A stretch of DNA of 64,000 nucleotides from Lepidodermella squamata (lineage: Eukaryota > Gastrotricha). This document shows positions 60,534 through 64,000 of this stretch, one piece after another. The notes below the pieces were generated by a model. It did no database searches. It was not told where the DNA came from and worked only from the letters and a program-made list of their open reading frames with translations. The number at the start of each line of letters is the position of its first letter. Position 1 is the first letter of the stretch. The stretch is from NCBI GenBank assembly GCA_047495785.1, contig JBLDXI010000009.1, positions 2,480,001-2,544,000 of the forward strand, written 5' to 3'. The position numbers were made by a program, and so were the translations under genes.

Positions 60534-62126
60534 TTATAGGAAATCATTGTAGTTCGGCTGAAAATGAGGCACGAGTTGGAGCATGACGAGTGGTGTCATA
60601 ATAATCGCGAATACATATGCAATTAAAATAAATCTCTCGGTGCATCGGGCAAGGTATAGCCAACCTTCACTTGCAATTTTCTTGTTGTTTTTAATTTTAC
60701 GCCGATTCATTGGTCTCTTGAGTTCCGGATCGATCGATGCCGTAGGGTCCAGTGGGTTCAAATCAATGATAAATATCTTTGACATTACGCGAGTGGCCCT
60801 TACCAGCTCGAACGGCATATTTGCGGATTTTTCAGACTTTCGGATGAAATAAATGACTAAGCCCTCTCCCATTAGGGCTAGGGCGATGTAGATCATCTGC
60901 AGGATTATAAATAGGCTCAACAGTGGGACAACTTCGCTAGAACCAGGCATTTCGTCACTGATGCTTCCCTGTCGAAAGAATGAACAAAATCTGTAATTTT
61001 GCAATTTTTCTGTGAAATTTCATACCTCGAAAACAGTGTAGGCGAGAAGACACGTCAAGGATATTCGAACCCTCATAGGGCAATCGATCTAAAATTAGAG
61101 ATTTTTTTGAATAAATTCTAGAATAGGCCAAAACCAACTGGTAGAGTGAAGTTGACCAGCTCCACGATCGCTATCACAATGCTTGGAATTATCACCTTGA
61201 TCTGAAATTTTTTAATTGAAAAAAACGAATTTCAAGAATGAGAATCATTACGAAATAGAACAGCGGCTTCCTCTTTAAAATCAGCGAAAAAACTGCGCGA
61301 TCATAGGTCATATTTGAGCCCTTTGAATCAACCGCGAAAAATCGAGTTTTATTGCCGACGATGCTCCAAATTTTGTTCTCTAAATGGCGTGTAGATCGAG
61401 CGAGTTGAACGCCGCTATCTGGCCCATCCCTAGCGACTAGTTTTTGCCGACTGCTCGGGTAGGACCAACTCTCAAACTGCAACTCGCAGATTTGCCAATC
61501 GAAAGGGAAATACGTCAATTCGATGTCGCACCACGTTTGAATGGCGCTGATTGTTGTAAAATGAACCCGGCCGTCGCTTTTTACAATCAGTTTCATTTGC
61601 GATTCCTTCGCTGAAATGAGGAAGTTGGCACTTGTTGGCTCTGTGATTAGCGCAACGTCGGGCAGCCATAGCTGTTCGATGGGGAGCGAAATCTCGCGAA
61701 GGCAAAGATGCGGGTACGAATTGTCCCATCGAATGAACTCGTCCCGCCATTCCAAGTGAACGCGACCGTTTAAAATGAGAATGCTCCGCTTTTCTACCTG
61801 TACTAGTATATAGGACAATTAATTGACAATTTTGAGGGGAACTTGATTACGAAATCAGCAATTCCAGCCAGCTCAAGGGAGATTCCGACTTCGATAGGCC
61901 GAGATGCATCTTGAACAGGCCTGGAAACTTTCGAATAATTGCCATGTTTTTGAAATAAGTCCAAAATATCACGCTCGGAAACTAAACGTAATTTATTAGA
62001 AGCAATTATCTTTAAGAAATATCCAAAGAAATTGTCTCGTGTACCTGACGTATCTTCGCAAGGCAGATGGCTGGCTGATGAAATCGATAGTAGCAGAAGA
62101 ATGGCCCATACTATTATTTCAATCAT
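60534..62126 (-). CDS. Cys-loop ligand-gated ion channel subunit 2
   Basis: Exons 62126–62045, 61981–61851, 61797–61252, 61201–61139, 61088–61026 and 60968–60534 give 439 residues. There is a signal peptide (1–20). The extracellular domain has WRDEFIRWD, LWLPDVALI and the Cys loop CDIELTYFPFDWQIC (13 between). TM1 follows RKPLFYF and continues in exon 4 (IIPSIVIAIVEL); TM2 is split with exon 5 (ISLTCLLAYTVFE). TM3 and TM4 are in exon 6 around a ~75-residue loop. The PFD.Q.C loop is nicotinic-like. No vicinal CC occurs. The stop overlaps AATAAA (complement of 60530–60535). It is only a distant relative of channel 1. Confidence 0.85.
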
Positions 62127-64000
62127 ATTATAAGGTCTACTGCGCGATAGAAATGAAATGAAAGTCGTTTTTAGAGTGCGCAGGTAACGATTTTCTTCTT
62201 CATCTCAAAGGTTTTTTCTAGAGCTGGCTTGGGTAATGATTTCCGCCTCAGTTCTAAATAATAGATATAAAATGTAGTGCTGTTCTTTTTGCTTAAATTT
62301 GAAACCTAAAAAGGTTAAAAAATGTGACTTGGGGTCCCAAAACATGCCCAGCAATCAATTTGATTTAGCAGTATTCATTTTATTGCAAAGGCTGGGTACT
62401 TGCAGGTCCCAAGAGTTGACCTTGTAATCACCATACGTCATTTCTACCCATGATATCATGAGATCGCAGCTCTAAAAATGTCTCATTTAATAGGTTAATC
62501 ACGGTGAAGGTTGCTGCAGATGCGTGGAAGTTAAATGAAACCAGCGAACCTTTATTTTCTTTTCTCGAACTTAAAGCGTCTAAAGCGTAATTCTAACTTA
62601 AAGCGTCGGAACCATTGGAATATTTAATTTTCGTATTTTCAACAAAACCATCGGAAAATTCAAAGTTTTACTTAATATCAGTTTCCGTTGGGTTAAGACA
62701 CCTTATATTATTTCAAATGTACGATCAAATGAGTCAAGCATTATATTACACTTATTCATAAATGATCGGCATCGTCCTGGAAGATGACCCGCGCTACGGC
62801 CGCGAGTAACCACGGTTCTTCACAAAGCCTAAGCTCCCGACCTCGACCGTGACCTCGGCCTCGTGTCATATCATGCCGGACGCAGTGGTGCATCTTCAAC
62901 ATTCTTCAACATCGTAAATGTGTCATTTTTCCCGAGATGGAGAAGCTTCTTTTTTTTTGTTTTTGTTTCTTATTTCTTGTACCGTTATTCTCACGGTTCA
63001 AGGCATGAATGTATGCTTTCTGCGTGAAAAATTGAAGCTGAAAGTTTTTAAGCGCATCAATGAGGAGTTTTAAGAAATTGACAATTTCAAGCATTCTTTT
63101 CACGATAGAACTCCTCAGTTTCTTGAAACTCATCAAAATGACGCGCATCAATTTCGCCTTCTGCGGCTTTTTGGCCACCCTGTAGGCGTTAGCATGATCG
63201 CACTAATAATGGAATGTCTTAACAACGTCGGAATTAAATCAGGGCTTGACAATATGCGAACTGAACGATCAATGGTGTAGGTCATGCAACCTGCACCGTG
63301 CACAGAGGTAAATAAGATGTCTAACAACCGTCGGAATATCCAATACCTGTCCGCGCGTTAATCTTCGCATGAAAGCAAATCATGATAACAGCGCAAACAA
63401 TGTATTCGATAGCAATAAATTGAGACCCGTCTAGCGATTTCGGCCCTATCTCTAGCCGCAGCCACTCGAAAATAGGGTGTTGTTGGTACTAACTCATTGA
63501 TAAAGCGTCACGTGTAACACGCGCCATCTATCATAGCCGTCATCGGAGGATGGCAGCATCAACTTTCTCAAATTCCGAAAATCCATCTCACCCGTTTTCA
63601 TCGCATCGAATGAATTTGATTTCGTTCGCTATTAGACACAGCGGCAAAGCTTTTCTGTTTCACACATAGAAACAATGCTAGAAAGGCAAATTGTATGAAC
63701 TTCTCCTAGCTTCTAGAACTAGCTTCCTAGAATAATCAGCCCTCGTGAGTGAAGCCAGGTTTAGCTGACAGTTTTTCTATTGTTGCACGGGAAATGGTCT
63801 AAAGAGGCATCTCAATTTCCCGGTTTTGTTTCCCTCGTCTACAAGGTCAGATTCTACTCACGTTACTGCCATTAGAATGGAAGGGTGTTCCGACGTTTTA
63901 AGATAATGTTACGATGAAATAGTCGCGTGTTCCGATTAAATAAATCAAAATAAGTCATTCCGATGGAATAATTTACTTTCCTTGCAATTTTTGTATTTCC
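62127..64000. other. terminal spacer without a gene
   Basis: Nearly 1.9 kb holds no convincing frame. A minus frame at 62906–63178 is Lys-rich and overlaps a local inverted repeat (GAGGAGTT at ~63062 and AACTCCTC at ~63110). I see no RNA gene. Confidence 0.5.

Noticed and set aside
62906-63178. Lys-rich minus-strand frame
   Set aside because: Composition follows a T-rich run and a local inverted repeat; no promoter or poly(A) support.

Overview
This window is animal nuclear DNA. Genes are split by short GT–AG introns (about 40–380 bases) whose acceptors are mostly of the TTTTCAG/TTTAG type. AATAAA signals follow most genes, several promoters carry TATA boxes, and spacers are AT-rich and full of small inverted-repeat elements. 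The protein set is animal: an FGF receptor, Cys-loop ion channels, insulin-like hormones, a two-PBZ APLF, P450s and a metallothionein. The eight-cysteine insulins, with an extra Cys in the B chain and a CxCC A-chain start, resemble molluscan insulin-related peptides. I infer a compact-genome protostome with lophotrochozoan affinity; the species cannot be fixed from this sequence.

Layout. 0–4 kb: the start of an unknown gene running off the left edge, a FERM-like gene and a metallothionein, all on the minus strand. 4–7 kb: a 570-base inverted-repeat element and a tiny one-membrane-segment protein. 7–12 kb: five insulin-like genes in tandem on the plus strand, with translation factor eIF1 among them. 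14.7–18.5 kb: an eight-exon FGF-receptor tyrosine kinase. 19.5–21.7 kb: a CYP3-clan P450. 23–31 kb: the first member of a two-membrane-segment PPxY family, a repeat-rich spacer, APLF and an ACOT8-like thioesterase. 31–36 kb: a second PPxY member, a Cys-loop channel, and a gustatory-receptor-like seven-pass protein tail to tail with it. 37–39.3 kb: two large inverted-repeat elements, one hAT-like with a perfect 8-base target duplication. 39.4–41 kb: an intronless CYP2-clan P450. 42–45.5 kb: three more PPxY genes in a row. 45.9–56.8 kb: one very large secreted LamG/EGF multi-repeat gene, interrupted by two foldback elements and several single-base frame breaks. 57–60 kb: a pseudogene fragment, one intact and one decayed PPxY gene. 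60.5–62.1 kb: a second Cys-loop channel. 62.1–64 kb: no gene seen.

Themes. The window is dominated by local gene duplication (insulins, PPxY proteins, P450s, channels, LamG modules) and by foldback transposon remnants. The genes do not form one pathway. Signalling is the common thread: insulin-like ligands, an FGF receptor, two ligand-gated channels and one chemoreceptor-like protein. The least familiar content is the PPxY two-membrane-segment family (six genes plus two broken copies). Apparent one-base frame breaks in the LamG gene and one P450, at least two beside homopolymers, should be checked as possible assembly errors before calling these genes dead.
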